Assembly: GCA_963710625.1 (NCBI GenBank)
Contig: CAVQBG010000022.1
Span: 278,704 to 342,703, forward strand
DNA length: 64,000 nt
Reading direction: 5' to 3'
Source of the DNA: Sva-07 sp963710625
GTDB lineage: Bacteria; Actinomycetota; Acidimicrobiia; Acidimicrobiales; Ilumatobacteraceae
Under the pieces are notes generated by a model. It was given only the letters and a program-made list of their open reading frames with translations. It did not search any database and was not told the DNA's origin. Shown piece after piece: positions 52,558 through 64,000 of the stretch (within the stretch, counting starts at the first letter, position 1; every line of letters begins with the position of its first letter). Both the position numbers and the translations under genes were made by a program.

Positions 52558-53946
52558 ATGACCGCCGTCGATCGAATTGCCGACATCGTCCGCGAACTCC
52601 ACGAGGGGTTCCGCTGCGGGGTCCTGCGGACCAACGAGCAGCGCGTGACGCAGTTGCGCCGACTGCGGACGCTCTTCGTCGAGCAGGAGGATCGGCTGAT
52701 CGACGCGCTCGTCGCCGACGTCGGCAAGCCCCGCATCGAGGCGTACACGACGGAGATCGCGTTCACGATCAACGAGATCGACCACACGCTCAAGCACCTC
52801 GATTCCTGGACGAAGCCGGGCAAGGTGAAGGTGCCCTTGACGTTCAAGCCCGGCACGGCGCAGCTCCGCCCCGAGCCGCTGGGCACCGTCTGCATCATCG
52901 CCCCGTGGAACTACCCGGTCCAGCTGCTGTTCGCTCCACTGGTGCCGGCCATCGCGGCCGGCAACACCGCAGTTCTCAAGCCGTCCGAGGTGACTCCGAC
53001 GGTCTCTGCCCTGATCGACGAGCTGGTGCCGATGTACTTCGACGCGAACACGGTCGCGGTCGTGACCGGAGCGGTCGAGGAGACCACGGTGCTGCTCGAG
53101 CAGCGGTTCGACCACATCTTCTACACCGGCAACAGCAAGGTCGGACGAGTCGTGATGCGGGCGGCCGCGGAACACCTCACCCCGGTGACACTGGAACTCG
53201 GCGGCAAGAGTCCGGCGATCGTCGCCGCCGACGCCAACATCAAGGTCGCCGCCACGCGCATCGCCTGGGCGAAGTTCCTCAATGCCGGCCAGACCTGCGT
53301 CGCACCGGACTACGTCCTGGTCGAAGCAGGTGTCGAGGATCAGCTCGTGTCGGCGCTCGCCGACGCGGTCACCAGCTTCTACGGCGCCGACCCTCGTCTG
53401 TCACCGGACTACGCGCGGATCGTCAACGAGCGTCACCACGATCGGTTGACGAGGCTGCTCGACGCCGGCGGTTACGACGCCACGGTCATCGGTGGCACCG
53501 GCGACCGCGACAGCCGGTATCTCGCTCCCACCGTGCTCGCCGGCGTCAAGCCCGACGCGGCCGTGATGGACGACGAGATCTTCGGACCGATCCTGCCGGT
53601 GCTCACGGTCGGCGACGTCGACGAGGCGATCCGGTTCGTCAACGACCGCGAGAAGCCGTTGGCGCTGTACGCGTTCAGTCAGAGTCATGACGTGCTCGAC
53701 CACGTCGTCGCGAACACATCGGCCGGCGGCGTCACGCTCAACCACGCCGTGTTGCACCTCGCGGTGCCCGATCTGCCCTTCGGTGGGGTCGGAGCGAGCG
53801 GTCTGGGCGCCTACCACGGCAAGGCGGGCTTCGACACCTTCACACACCACAAGCCGGTGCTCGACAAGCCCACCCGTCCCGATCCGTCGCTGATGTACCC
53901 GCCGTACACGAACACCAAGCAGAAGATCCTCCGCAAGTTCCTCTGA
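52558..53946 (+). CDS. aldehyde dehydrogenase, class 3-like
   Basis: A 462-residue NAD(P)-dependent aldehyde dehydrogenase. The catalytic cysteine is in NAGQTCVAPDYVLV and the general base Glu in LELGGKSPAIVAAD. IIAPWNYPVQLLFAPLVPAIAAGN and VLKPSEVTP are conserved. The short length and the C-terminal hydrophobic stretch resemble the class 3 fatty-aldehyde group. The ATG lies 14 bases after the palindrome. Confidence 0.92.
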   Translation: MTAVDRIADIVRELHEGFRCGVLRTNEQRVTQLRRLRTLFVEQEDRLIDALVADVGKPRIEAYTTEIAFTINEIDHTLKHLDSWTKPGKVKVPLTFKPGTAQLRPEPLGTVCIIAPWNYPVQLLFAPLVPAIAAGNTAVLKPSEVTPTVSALIDELVPMYFDANTVAVVTGAVEETTVLLEQRFDHIFYTGNSKVGRVVMRAAAEHLTPVTLELGGKSPAIVAADANIKVAATRIAWAKFLNAGQTCVAPDYVLVEAGVEDQLVSALADAVTSFYGADPRLSPDYARIVNERHHDRLTRLLDAGGYDATVIGGTGDRDSRYLAPTVLAGVKPDAAVMDDEIFGPILPVLTVGDVDEAIRFVNDREKPLALYAFSQSHDVLDHVVANTSAGGVTLNHAVLHLAVPDLPFGGVGASGLGAYHGKAGFDTFTHHKPVLDKPTRPDPSLMYPPYTNTKQKILRKFL

Positions 53947-53977
53947 CGCGAACGCCGCGGGCCATCGACATCGGTGG

Positions 53978-54874
53978 TCACTGCGCGGTCCACTGCGGTG
54001 CGTCGGGTTGGCCGCGCCAGTAGGCGAGACGACGTTGCGCCTCGGGCATCGCCGATGGAGTCCGCAGACCGGCGATCAGCCGCATCAGCGTGGCGGCAAC
54101 CAACCGCAGCTCGGCGAAGGCGCCAGCTGAGGGGTCATCGGCGAGCGACCGTCCGTAGCCGGCAGCAAACGCCGGGTACTCGGTGCCGTCGCCGCCCCAC
54201 CGGCTCGCCCACGTCAACATCGGGGCGTGGTCCCAGCCGGGCGGTGCCCAACAGAGCAGGTCCCAGTCGATCAGCGTCGCCCCCTCGGCCGTCATCACCA
54301 CGTTGCCCGGGTGTACGTCTCCATGGCACACCACCGCCCCGTCGATGGACTGCCAACCTGGGTGACGTTCGATCGCCGATTCGATCCCGGCTCGGGCGTC
54401 GTCGTCGAGTGCCGGTCCAGCGCGGTCGAGCAAGGTGGCGAAGTCCCACCACGGGAAGTTCGTCGGCGGTGGCAACGGAACCGACTCGGGGAGCTCAGCC
54501 CGATCGAGTCCGTGGACCAGTCGGACCATCCGGCCCACCGAACTCCAGTCGATCGGCACGTCGACCGGCTCCAGCAGCTCCCAGCACGTGACGCTGAGCG
54601 CGCCGACGACGATCACGTCGGAACGAGCAGGGGTCGGGACGCGCACGCCTGCGTCGGTGAGAAACGACATCAGTTCCAGCGACGCGGTGGCAGGGACCGA
54701 CGGAGCACTCACACGCAGGACACATGCGCCGGCACGATGGATCGCGTTCATGCCCACCCGGAGCACCTCGGGCTCGTCGAGGCCCCAGCGCCGTGCCGCG
54801 ACCTGCGCCGCGGACGCGGCCGCAGCGACGTCGTCGATCGGCCGATCGACGTATGCCCGGATCCCGGTCGCCAT
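53978..54874 (-). CDS. aminoglycoside phosphotransferase-fold kinase
   Basis: A 298-residue kinase-like protein. The phosphate-transfer loop is VCHGDVHPGNVVM and the metal-binding segment is TLIDWDLLCWAPPGWDHA; the N-lobe (IHRAGACVLRVSAPS) is short. It probably phosphorylates a small molecule rather than an antibiotic. It shares a TGATG junction with glcE. Confidence 0.8.
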   Translation of the reverse strand: MATGIRAYVDRPIDDVAAAASAAQVAARRWGLDEPEVLRVGMNAIHRAGACVLRVSAPSVPATASLELMSFLTDAGVRVPTPARSDVIVVGALSVTCWELLEPVDVPIDWSSVGRMVRLVHGLDRAELPESVPLPPPTNFPWWDFATLLDRAGPALDDDARAGIESAIERHPGWQSIDGAVVCHGDVHPGNVVMTAEGATLIDWDLLCWAPPGWDHAPMLTWASRWGGDGTEYPAFAAGYGRSLADDPSAGAFAELRLVAATLMRLIAGLRTPSAMPEAQRRLAYWRGQPDAPQWTAQ

Positions 54875-55767
54875 CAGGGACCGGTGAGGACGTCGAGACC
54901 GGGATTGAGGCGCCCGGTGGGGTCGAACTCCATCCGGATCCGGCGATGCAGCTCGATCGTCTCGGCGTCTGGCAGCACCGTCGGGGCAGGACGGGAGTGG
55001 TGCACGATGCCGACACCGATCTCGGCGACGAACGTCCCCGACGGTTCGTCGCGCAACATGGTGAGTTCTGCGGGCGGGACCGACCATCGGTGCGGCGGCA
55101 GGTCGGGAGCGGTGTCGACGGCCACGAGGTCCGAATCCGCAGCCTGCTCGCCGACGTCGTCGGGATGCCCGTCGAGCAGCACCCAGCTCGTCGATCCGTC
55201 CCAGAGCACCGAGGTCGGCCGATACAGCTCACCCAGGAGGCCCCACGGGTCCCGCCGGCTGGCGAACCACTGCTCGTGGACCGGACGCGGTCGGGTGCGC
55301 AGGATCACTTCCGCCAGGAACCCGAGCGTGCCGCGCGATCCGACGAGCAGGCGACAGAGGTCGAAGCCGCTGACGTTCTTCACGGTCGGCCCGCCGGCCT
55401 TCACCACCTCGCCCCGCGACGAGACGTACTTCACTTGGAGCACCGTGTCGCGCACGGGTCCCCACGCGAGCCGTCGCAGGTCGCTTCGCCCCACCGCCAA
55501 GGCCCCGCCGACCGTGCCGAAGTCCGGAACCGCGACACACTGGCCGTACTCCGCGAGCGCCCGATCGAGCTCGGCCACCGGGGTGCCGGCACCACAGCGC
55601 ACGGTCATCTCGGCGGCCTGGATCCAGTCGATTCCAGCCGGCGCACGCACCGTTCGACAGTCGGCGACCGGGCCACCACGCGTGCCGAGCCCGGTGATCG
55701 TGACCGGCCCGGTGGCACCGACGTCGGCGGCGAAGGCAGCGACGGACTCGTCGAGGCTCACACCCAC
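54874..55767 (-). CDS. glcE: glycolate oxidase FAD-binding subunit GlcE
   Basis: A 297-residue FAD-linked subunit. TVGGALAVGRSDLRRLAWGPVRDTVL and VVKAGGPTVKNVSGFDLCRLLVGSRGTLGFLAEV match GlcE. The C-terminus is short compared with GlcD and lacks the catalytic cap. It overlaps glcD by ten bases and probably forms a complex with GlcD and GlcF. Confidence 0.88.
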   Translation of the reverse strand: MGVSLDESVAAFAADVGATGPVTITGLGTRGGPVADCRTVRAPAGIDWIQAAEMTVRCGAGTPVAELDRALAEYGQCVAVPDFGTVGGALAVGRSDLRRLAWGPVRDTVLQVKYVSSRGEVVKAGGPTVKNVSGFDLCRLLVGSRGTLGFLAEVILRTRPRPVHEQWFASRRDPWGLLGELYRPTSVLWDGSTSWVLLDGHPDDVGEQAADSDLVAVDTAPDLPPHRWSVPPAELTMLRDEPSGTFVAEIGVGIVHHSRPAPTVLPDAETIELHRRIRMEFDPTGRLNPGLDVLTGP

Positions 55768-57224
55768 GCACCCTCGGGCACGCTGTGGATGTCGCCGCAG
55801 CCGGCCGGGCTCGGCAGCACCTTGTCGGGATTCGACAGCAGCCCCGGGTCGAACGCTCGGCGGAGATCGGCCTGGGCGGCGAGATCGACGTCGGAGAACA
55901 TCAGCGGCATGAGATCGCGCTTCTCGAGCCCGATGCCGTGTTCGCCGCTCAACACGCCCCCGGCGGCGACCGACACCCGTACGATCTCGTCACCGGCCGC
56001 GTGGACACGCTCGACCACGCCGGGCTCGCGGGCGTCGTACACGAGGAGTGGATGCAGGTTGCCGTCGCCGGCGTGGAACACGTTGAGCACGAGCAGCTCG
56101 TGGCGTGCGGCGATCTCGTAGACCTGCTCGAGCACCTCGGGCAGCTTGCGCCTCGGCACGACCGTGTCGTGCAGGTAGTAGTTCGGCTTGATCCGCGCGA
56201 TCGCGCCGAAGGCCGACTTGCGCCCCTTCCAGAGCAGTGCCCGTTCGGCGTCGTCGGCCGCCACCCGAACCGTGCCGACGTTGCGCCGCGTCGCCAGCTC
56301 CCGGATGCGAGCGACCTGGGCGGCGACTCCCGCCGGCAGTCCGACCACCTCGATCAACAGCGCTGCTGCCTGGTCGACGGGCAGTCCGGCATGGATGAAC
56401 TCCTCGACCGCCTGCAGGCAGAGTTGGTCCATCATCTCGACCGCAGCCGGCACGATGCCATCGGCGATGATGTCGCTCACCAGCTGCGCACCGTCGGCGA
56501 CGTCGGCGAAGTCGAGCAGCATCGTCGCGACGTCCGGCGGATTCTGCATCAGCTTGACGCACACCTTCGTCGCCACGCCGAACATGCCTTCACTGCCGAC
56601 GAACGCGCCGCGCAGATCGTAGCCGGCCGGCTCGGCCTGCTCGCCACCGAGCACGGTGACAGACCCATCGGGCAGCACCACTTCGACAGCGTGGATGTGG
56701 GCGCTCGTGACGCCATCGGCGAGACAGTGTGGACCACCGGAATTGTTCGCCACGTTCCCGCCGATCGAGCAGGTCTGCTGGCTGCTGGGGTCGGGTGCGA
56801 AGTGCACCCCGAGGTGAGCGATCTGCTTCGAGAGATCGAGGTTCAGCACGCCTGGCTCCACCCACGCCTGGCGATTGACCGCGTCGACCGACAGGACCCG
56901 GTTCATCTTCGTGGTCGACAGCACGATCGCTCCGCCGGTGGGAACCGCGCCCCCGGCGAGCCCCGTGCCCGAGCCACGCGCCACGAACGGCACGCCGAAC
57001 TCATTGGCGACGGCAACGATCGAACGCACGTCGTCGGTCGATTCGGCAAAACACACCACGGCAGCGTGACCCTCCAGGTTCGACGCGTCGTGCCGGTACA
57101 GGTTGACCTCAGCGGCACTGTCTCGGACCTGGTCGGGCCGAAGCACCGAGCGCAGCCGATCGACCAGGCCCGCGTCGACAGCAGCTGCCGCCACCTTGGT
57201 GTGGGCGGCGGTGTCGACGCTCAT
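55758..57224 (-). CDS. glcD: glycolate oxidase FAD subunit GlcD
   Basis: A 488-residue FAD-dependent oxidase. The PP-loop is VPFVARGSGTGLAGGAVPTGGAIVLST, with CSIGGNVANNSGGPHCL as the flavin-binding turn. The C-terminal cap has HAGDGNLHPLLVYD and SGEHGIGLEKRDLMPL. It should oxidise glycolate or lactate to the 2-oxo acid. The ATG overlaps the stop of the gene upstream (ATGA), tying it to the rarA unit. Confidence 0.93.
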   Translation of the reverse strand: MSVDTAAHTKVAAAAVDAGLVDRLRSVLRPDQVRDSAAEVNLYRHDASNLEGHAAVVCFAESTDDVRSIVAVANEFGVPFVARGSGTGLAGGAVPTGGAIVLSTTKMNRVLSVDAVNRQAWVEPGVLNLDLSKQIAHLGVHFAPDPSSQQTCSIGGNVANNSGGPHCLADGVTSAHIHAVEVVLPDGSVTVLGGEQAEPAGYDLRGAFVGSEGMFGVATKVCVKLMQNPPDVATMLLDFADVADGAQLVSDIIADGIVPAAVEMMDQLCLQAVEEFIHAGLPVDQAAALLIEVVGLPAGVAAQVARIRELATRRNVGTVRVAADDAERALLWKGRKSAFGAIARIKPNYYLHDTVVPRRKLPEVLEQVYEIAARHELLVLNVFHAGDGNLHPLLVYDAREPGVVERVHAAGDEIVRVSVAAGGVLSGEHGIGLEKRDLMPLMFSDVDLAAQADLRRAFDPGLLSNPDKVLPSPAGCGDIHSVPEGAWV

Positions 57225-57580
57225 CGCCGCGCCTTGCGCCCCTTGGCCTGACGCTCGCGCATCACGATCACGCGCCCGCTCTCGACCGGAACGCCATCGA
57301 CGTAGACCCGGTCGCCAGGTCCGACATGCTCCTCGAGCGACACCAGGCGTCCCTCGCGGCGGGCGTGCAGCTCGTCCTCGGTGTGTTTCATCACCTGACG
57401 GCCCTCACGGACCGCGTCGACCACATCACGGGACTTGGCTCGCAGCGAGTCGGCCGCCGACCGGGCCACCTGCGCCGGCGCGATCTGTGACGCGGTCTCC
57501 TTGACCTTCTTCTTGGCATAGCCGGCGGTTGCCACGCCGGCAACCACGCCGCCGGCGAACCAGGTCACTCGCTTCATCAT
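57221..57580 (-). CDS. conserved hypothetical protein with N-terminal membrane segment
   Basis: A 119-residue protein. A short N-terminal hydrophobic segment (MMKRVTWFAGGVVAGVATAGYA) is followed by helices (SAADSLRAKSRDVVDAVREG) and a C-terminal strand region (LVSLEEHVGPGDRVYVDGVPVE). No family is recognised. It overlaps both neighbours (ATGA), between the DUF948-like gene and glcD. Confidence 0.65.
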   Translation of the reverse strand: MMKRVTWFAGGVVAGVATAGYAKKKVKETASQIAPAQVARSAADSLRAKSRDVVDAVREGRQVMKHTEDELHARREGRLVSLEEHVGPGDRVYVDGVPVESGRVIVMRERQAKGRKARR

Positions 57581-58032
57581 GCTCGTCTCCGTCGTCGATC
57601 GGTGTTGATTGCCTCGCCCGCTTCGATCGCTTCCACCGCCACCGGTCCGACAGCGGGTGTCCGTGCCGTTCCGCGGAGGCGAGCGATCGTCCGGGAGGTG
57701 CCACGGGCCAGCCCCGCCGCTTTGATCATCGGAGCGGAGAACGAGGTTCGCGCCACCGTGCTGCCGACGGCGTCGCCGATCGCTTCGGCCGATCCCAGCA
57801 CCCGGTCGAAACGCTCGAGGTCGGCGCGAGCCTCGTTGACGGTCGCTCGCGCCTCGTCGGTGGTGTCGTGCAGTTCCTGAATCAACGGGGTGGTCTCGGC
57901 GCGGAGGTCGTCGAGTTCACGCCGAACGTCTCGCAGCGCGTCGAGCACCCGCATCAGCACCACGACGAGGGCTGCGAAGCCGATCGAACACAGCACTCCC
58001 GCGATGACCAGGAGAAGTTCACCGGAACTCAC
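57577..58032 (-). CDS. DUF948-like membrane-anchored coiled-coil protein
   Basis: A 151-residue protein. An N-terminal membrane helix (LLLVIAGVLCSIGFAALVVVLM) is followed by a coiled coil (DALRDVRRELDDLRAETTPLIQEL and EARATVNEARADLERFDRV), like DUF948 proteins. The C-terminus is basic. The GTG start overlaps the rarA stop (GTGA). Function is unknown. Confidence 0.65.
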   Translation of the reverse strand: MSSGELLLVIAGVLCSIGFAALVVVLMRVLDALRDVRRELDDLRAETTPLIQELHDTTDEARATVNEARADLERFDRVLGSAEAIGDAVGSTVARTSFSAPMIKAAGLARGTSRTIARLRGTARTPAVGPVAVEAIEAGEAINTDRRRRRA

Positions 58033-59330
58033 GTCAGTTCGTCTCCCGGTTGGCGGTGTTCACGTCTGCCGTGTTCGCCGATCGCGCGCTCGTCGCCGTG
58101 GTCGGACGGGTCGTACCAGCGCCGACCGACGAGTTCGTCGGGGAGGTACTGCTGGGTGACCGTCCCGGATGCATGGTCGTGAGGATACTCGTACCCGGTT
58201 CCGTGGCCGAGCGACGCGGCACCTTGGTAATGGGAGTCGCGCAGGTGCGCCGGCACTTCACCGACCGCTCCGTCACGCACGTCGCTGCGGGCGTTCCAGA
58301 TCGCGAGTGCCGCACGATTGCTCTTGGGCGCAGTTGCGAGGTAGATCGCCGCTTCGGACAGGTTCAGTTGCGCCTCGGGCAGACCGACGTGCTCGAGCGC
58401 ATGGGCAGCGGCGACGGCAACCTGGAGTGCGCCGGCGTCGGCGAGTCCGACGTCCTCCGATGCGAAGATCACCATCCGTCGAGCGATGAACCGGGCGTCC
58501 TCACCGGCTTCGAGCATGCGGGCAAGCCAGTAGATCGCCGCGTCGGGGTCCGATCCGCGCATCGACTTGATGAACGCGCTCACGACGTCGTAGTGGTCGT
58601 CGCGCCCGTAGCGCAGCGCCGTGGTGCCCAGCGCCGCCTCGACATGTGCCAACTCGACGCGGCCGTAGCCGGAGAGCGCACACGACACTTCGAGCGCGGT
58701 CAGCACCTGGCGCCCGTCGCCGCCGGCGCGGTCGACCAGCAGAGCAAACGCGTCGTCATGGGCTGTGGCTCCCTCGGCCTCGAGGCCACGGCGTACGAGG
58801 GTCTCGATGGCGGAGCGGTCGAGTGGTTCGAGCCGGAAGAGCGTGGAGCGGCTCCGAAGCGGTGCGTTCACCTCGAAGAACGGATTCTCCGTGGTCGCAC
58901 CGATCAGGGTGAGCGTGCCGTCCTCCACCGCTGGCAGCAGCGCATCCTGTTGGGACTTGGAGAACCGGTGGATCTCGTCGAGGAACAGGATCGTTCCCTG
59001 CCCTCGCTCGCCGAGCCGTTGCCGCGCCCGCTCGATCGTCTCACGGACGTCCTTGACACCCGCCGACACCGCGGACAGTTGCTCGAACGCACGGTCGGTG
59101 CTCCCCGCCACGGCGAGGGCAAGCGTCGTCTTGCCGGTGCCCGGCGGGCCCCACAACAACGCCGAGGTCAGGCGATCGGTCTCGACGAGCCGGCGAAGCG
59201 GCCTGCCCGGACCGACGAGATGGTCCTGGCCCACGACGTCGTCGATCGTGCGCGGGCGGAGCCGTGCAGCCAACGGGGCACGCGACCGGCGCTGCTCCTC
59301 GGCGGCCACGGCGAAGAGGTCGTCGGTCAC
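58029..59330 (-). CDS. rarA: replication-associated recombination protein RarA (MgsA)
   Basis: A 433-residue AAA+ ATPase that acts at stalled replication forks. Walker A is LLWGPPGTGKTTLALAVAG and Walker B TILFLDEIHRFSKSQQDALLPAVEDG; sensor motif GATTENPFFEVN is present. The C-terminal part (SDPDAAIYWLARMLEAGEDARFIARR) is the MgsA tetramerisation domain. The GTG start overlaps the Nudix stop. It is in a long overlapping operon with the glycolate genes. Confidence 0.94.
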   Translation of the reverse strand: MTDDLFAVAAEEQRRSRAPLAARLRPRTIDDVVGQDHLVGPGRPLRRLVETDRLTSALLWGPPGTGKTTLALAVAGSTDRAFEQLSAVSAGVKDVRETIERARQRLGERGQGTILFLDEIHRFSKSQQDALLPAVEDGTLTLIGATTENPFFEVNAPLRSRSTLFRLEPLDRSAIETLVRRGLEAEGATAHDDAFALLVDRAGGDGRQVLTALEVSCALSGYGRVELAHVEAALGTTALRYGRDDHYDVVSAFIKSMRGSDPDAAIYWLARMLEAGEDARFIARRMVIFASEDVGLADAGALQVAVAAAHALEHVGLPEAQLNLSEAAIYLATAPKSNRAALAIWNARSDVRDGAVGEVPAHLRDSHYQGAASLGHGTGYEYPHDHASGTVTQQYLPDELVGRRWYDPSDHGDERAIGEHGRREHRQPGDELT

Positions 59331-59770
59331 GGCACGAGCCGCGGGATCACAGCCCGGTACGCCGCCAGGCGGAACTCGACGACGTGGTCGAGCAGCCACG
59401 ACGGTTCGACCCACTTCCAGTCGACGAACTCGACCTCGTCGGGGGTCGGGATCACGTTGTCCGATCGAGCACGGAAGAGATACCAGCGTTGCGCTTGACC
59501 GAGCCGTTTCCCGGCGCTACGGATCTGGTCCGGGAACTCGTACACCACCCACTCCGGATGCTCGTCGATCAGGTCGACGTCGTCGGGCCCCAGCCCGGTC
59601 TCCTCACCCAACTCGCGCCAGGCTGCGGCGCCCGGCTCCTCCCCCACGTCGATGCCGCCCTGCGGCAGCTGCCAGGCGCCGGGGACGTCGCTGCGCTCGA
59701 ACGCCAGGAGCTGCCCCTGCGAATTCGTGACCACGGCGACGACGCCGGCACGGAAGTTCGAACTCGCCAT
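59327..59770 (-). CDS. Nudix hydrolase (RppH-like)
   Basis: A 147-residue Nudix protein. The Nudix box is GGIDVGEEPGAAAWRELGEETGL, preceded by WQLPQGG, and the C-terminal PTPDEVEFVDWKWVEPSWLLDHVVEFR matches RNA pyrophosphohydrolase-like enzymes (RppH/YgdP). It may remove pyrophosphate from mRNA 5' ends or hydrolyse dinucleoside polyphosphates. ATG 59770 is used. It overlaps rarA by four bases. Confidence 0.9.
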   Translation of the reverse strand: MASSNFRAGVVAVVTNSQGQLLAFERSDVPGAWQLPQGGIDVGEEPGAAAWRELGEETGLGPDDVDLIDEHPEWVVYEFPDQIRSAGKRLGQAQRWYLFRARSDNVIPTPDEVEFVDWKWVEPSWLLDHVVEFRLAAYRAVIPRLVP

Positions 59771-59796
59771 CGGTGCGAGGGTACCGCGCCGACCGC

Positions 59797-60879
59797 TCAG
59801 CGCCCGAGGGCTCGCAGCCGGGCGGTGACATCGGCGTAGTCGTCGTCGAAGTCGGCGACGGCGGCGAACCACCGGCGGGCGGCGATCGGATCGCCGACGC
59901 GGTCGTAGAGGTCGCCGAGCACGTACCACTGGCGGAGGTGGAACTCGCGAACCGACTTGGGCCGCTTGGTGGCCGGCTCCATCAGGTCGATCGCCGCCCG
60001 CAGCTCACCTTGGTCGGCAAGCGCGCCGGCTGCCACGATCCGGCCCTCGGCCATGATGTCGTGGCTGGGCGACGACGCCTTGATCTCCTGCCACACCTGG
60101 TCGACGGCGATCCATCGACCCTGCGCACGATGGCAGTCGGCGATCACCGGCAGCAGCGACGGGTCCTCGTGGAGATCCTGCGCCGTCTGCAACGCGGACG
60201 CTGCCTGCTTGTAGTTGCCGAGGCGATAATTGGACAACCCGACGATCTCGTGCGCCGCCGCCACCGTCGGGGCTTCCTTCGCGATCGCCGATGCAATTCG
60301 TCGGGACTCCTGGAAACGCTCCCGATCGAGTGCCTCTGAGGCCTGGGCGAGTCGCTCGGCGAGCCGGGCTCCGCGCTGTTGCCCCAGCGCGCCGACCAGT
60401 TCGGCCGACACCTCCGGATCGAGGGGCTTGGCGGCCTTGCGCTTCGGAGCTCCGTCGGTGGTTGGAGTCGCGGCGCGGCGCGTCGCCCCGGCCGCCGCCC
60501 GCCGGACCGAACCCTCGTCGATCCACTGCTCGGTGGTGCGCTCTTCGATCCGCTGGCGCTCGAGATCGGGATCACGAGGTTCACGGGGCAGGCGCCGGGA
60601 CTTCACCTCGAGCGAACGGCGCTCGGCCTCGGTCTGTGGTCTCGCCGGACGACCGTCGCGACGCGCTCCCGGTCTGCTGTCGGGTCGCCCGCGTCCACCG
60701 CGACTGTCCCTGCTGTCGGGTCGCCCGCCCGAACGTCCGTCCGATCGACCGCCGGGGCGTGATCCCGGCCGTCCACCGCTCGATGGCTTGCCGGACGAGC
60801 GCCCTCCACCGGACCCCTTGCCGGATGGGCGCCGGGAGTCATCTCGGCGCGGTGGACGGGAGGACGAGCCGGACGACAT
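59797..60879 (-). CDS. tetratricopeptide-like protein with disordered basic N-terminus
   Basis: A 360-residue protein. The first 105 residues are Ser/Gly/Arg/Pro-rich and probably disordered (repeated GRSDGRSGGRPDSR-like patterns). The C-terminal 200 residues are TPR-like helical pairs (GLSNYRLGNYKQAASALQTA; REFHLRQWYVLGDLYDRVGDPIAARRWFAAV). It is probably a protein-interaction scaffold; the function is unknown. It is the first gene of the nudix-rarA unit and lies just beside the rRNA operon's end. Confidence 0.7.
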   Translation of the reverse strand: MSSGSSSRPPRRDDSRRPSGKGSGGGRSSGKPSSGGRPGSRPGGRSDGRSGGRPDSRDSRGGRGRPDSRPGARRDGRPARPQTEAERRSLEVKSRRLPREPRDPDLERQRIEERTTEQWIDEGSVRRAAAGATRRAATPTTDGAPKRKAAKPLDPEVSAELVGALGQQRGARLAERLAQASEALDRERFQESRRIASAIAKEAPTVAAAHEIVGLSNYRLGNYKQAASALQTAQDLHEDPSLLPVIADCHRAQGRWIAVDQVWQEIKASSPSHDIMAEGRIVAAGALADQGELRAAIDLMEPATKRPKSVREFHLRQWYVLGDLYDRVGDPIAARRWFAAVADFDDDYADVTARLRALGR

Positions 60880-60950
60880 GGGTCGCCATGCTACGTCCGC
60901 CACAGGGCGCATGCGCCCGCCGCTGCCGAATGCAGGGCCGAAAACGCGAA

Positions 60951-60984
60951 GAACGCACCGCCGGCAAACCCGGACGGTGCGTTC
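60951..60984 (-). terminator. rRNA operon terminator
   Basis: gaacgcaccg (60951-60960) pairs with cggtgcgttc (60975-60984); inner ccgg bases extend the stem around a loop with gggtttg on the transcribed strand. On the minus strand it lies 12 bases beyond the 5S 3' end and is followed by ttcgcgtttt. Confidence 0.85.
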
Positions 60985-60996
60985 CTCGATCGAAAT

Positions 60997-61110
<114 letters not shown>

Positions 61111-61164
61111 AATCAGTTGTCAATGAGGGTTCTCCTCAAGGACTCCAGAGCAAGCACGAGCTGT

Positions 61165-64000
<2,836 letters not shown>

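Noticed and set aside
53978..54874. Aminoglycoside resistance gene
   Set aside because: The APH fold is general for small-molecule kinases, and the gene is coupled to glycolate oxidase genes; resistance cannot be claimed.

Overview
The window is high-GC bacterial chromosome with dense, often overlapping genes (ATGA, GTGA and TGATG junctions), frequent GTG starts and a complete Pup-proteasome system. With a DUF4193 protein, a Ni-type superoxide dismutase, TatA/TatC and HelY, this points to an actinobacterium. The protein style suggests Acidimicrobiia near Ilumatobacter; that placement is inference, not a database result.

Layout. 1-4.8 kb: partial methyltransferase, thioesterase remnant, prmA, gamma-carbonic anhydrase, a repeat-tailed protein and enoyl-CoA hydratase. 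4.8-8.6 kb: GNAT, DUF4193, a double-length ThyX-like protein and a lipid-kinase-like fragment protein. 8.6-15.3 kb: helY, tatC, tatA/B, a GDPD phosphodiesterase, signal peptidase I and pafA. 15.4-18.8 kb: 5-oxoprolinase genes pxpA/B/C with an amidohydrolase between them. 18.9-22.1 kb: prcA, prcB, pup, dop. 22.2-28.4 kb: an accessory island with a truncated nucleotidyltransferase, a two-recombinase mobile element with terminal inverted repeats, a hydrolase, an adenosine-specific-kinase-like protein, a TIR-domain membrane protein and two copies of a 36-bp palindrome. 28.4-33.3 kb: an enoyl-reductase-like gene, mpa/arc, ferredoxin, TetR and trmI. 33.3-36.2 kb: ttuA and ttuB (tRNA 2-thiolation), small membrane proteins and a LON-domain protein. 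36.2-41.4 kb: two tandem PBP4-type carboxypeptidases and an ADP-forming acyl-CoA synthetase. 41.5-44.3 kb: TetR, sodN/sodX, an SDR and a hypothetical. 44.3-47.5 kb: transketolase and transaldolase. 47.5-60.9 kb: a membrane sulfite-oxidase-like protein, a LOG-family protein, glycolate oxidase subunits, a Nei-type glycosylase, an aldehyde dehydrogenase, an APH-like kinase, RarA, Nudix and a TPR-like protein. 60.95-64 kb: the 3' part of an rRNA operon on the minus strand (5S and most of 23S).

How the genes fit together. On the minus strand, trmI - mpa - dop - pup - prcB - prcA - pafA - tatA - tatC - helY follows the order known from Mycobacterium tuberculosis (Rv2118c to Rv2092c). Here it is split by the accessory island (between mpa and dop) and the pxp operon (between prcA and pafA), and no PafB/PafC genes are seen. 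Pup ends in GGQ, so Dop must deamidate it before PafA ligates it. Mpa, ending in the proteasome-docking residues QYL, feeds substrates to PrcA/PrcB. trmI, ttuA and ttuB lie together, as expected for a coupled m1A58/s2U54 tRNA modification route.

There is no gene-free stretch over 300 bases. The largest gaps (26088-26329, 26813-27041, 28137-28370) hold only short hairpins and repeats. I saw no CRISPR array and no tRNA gene.
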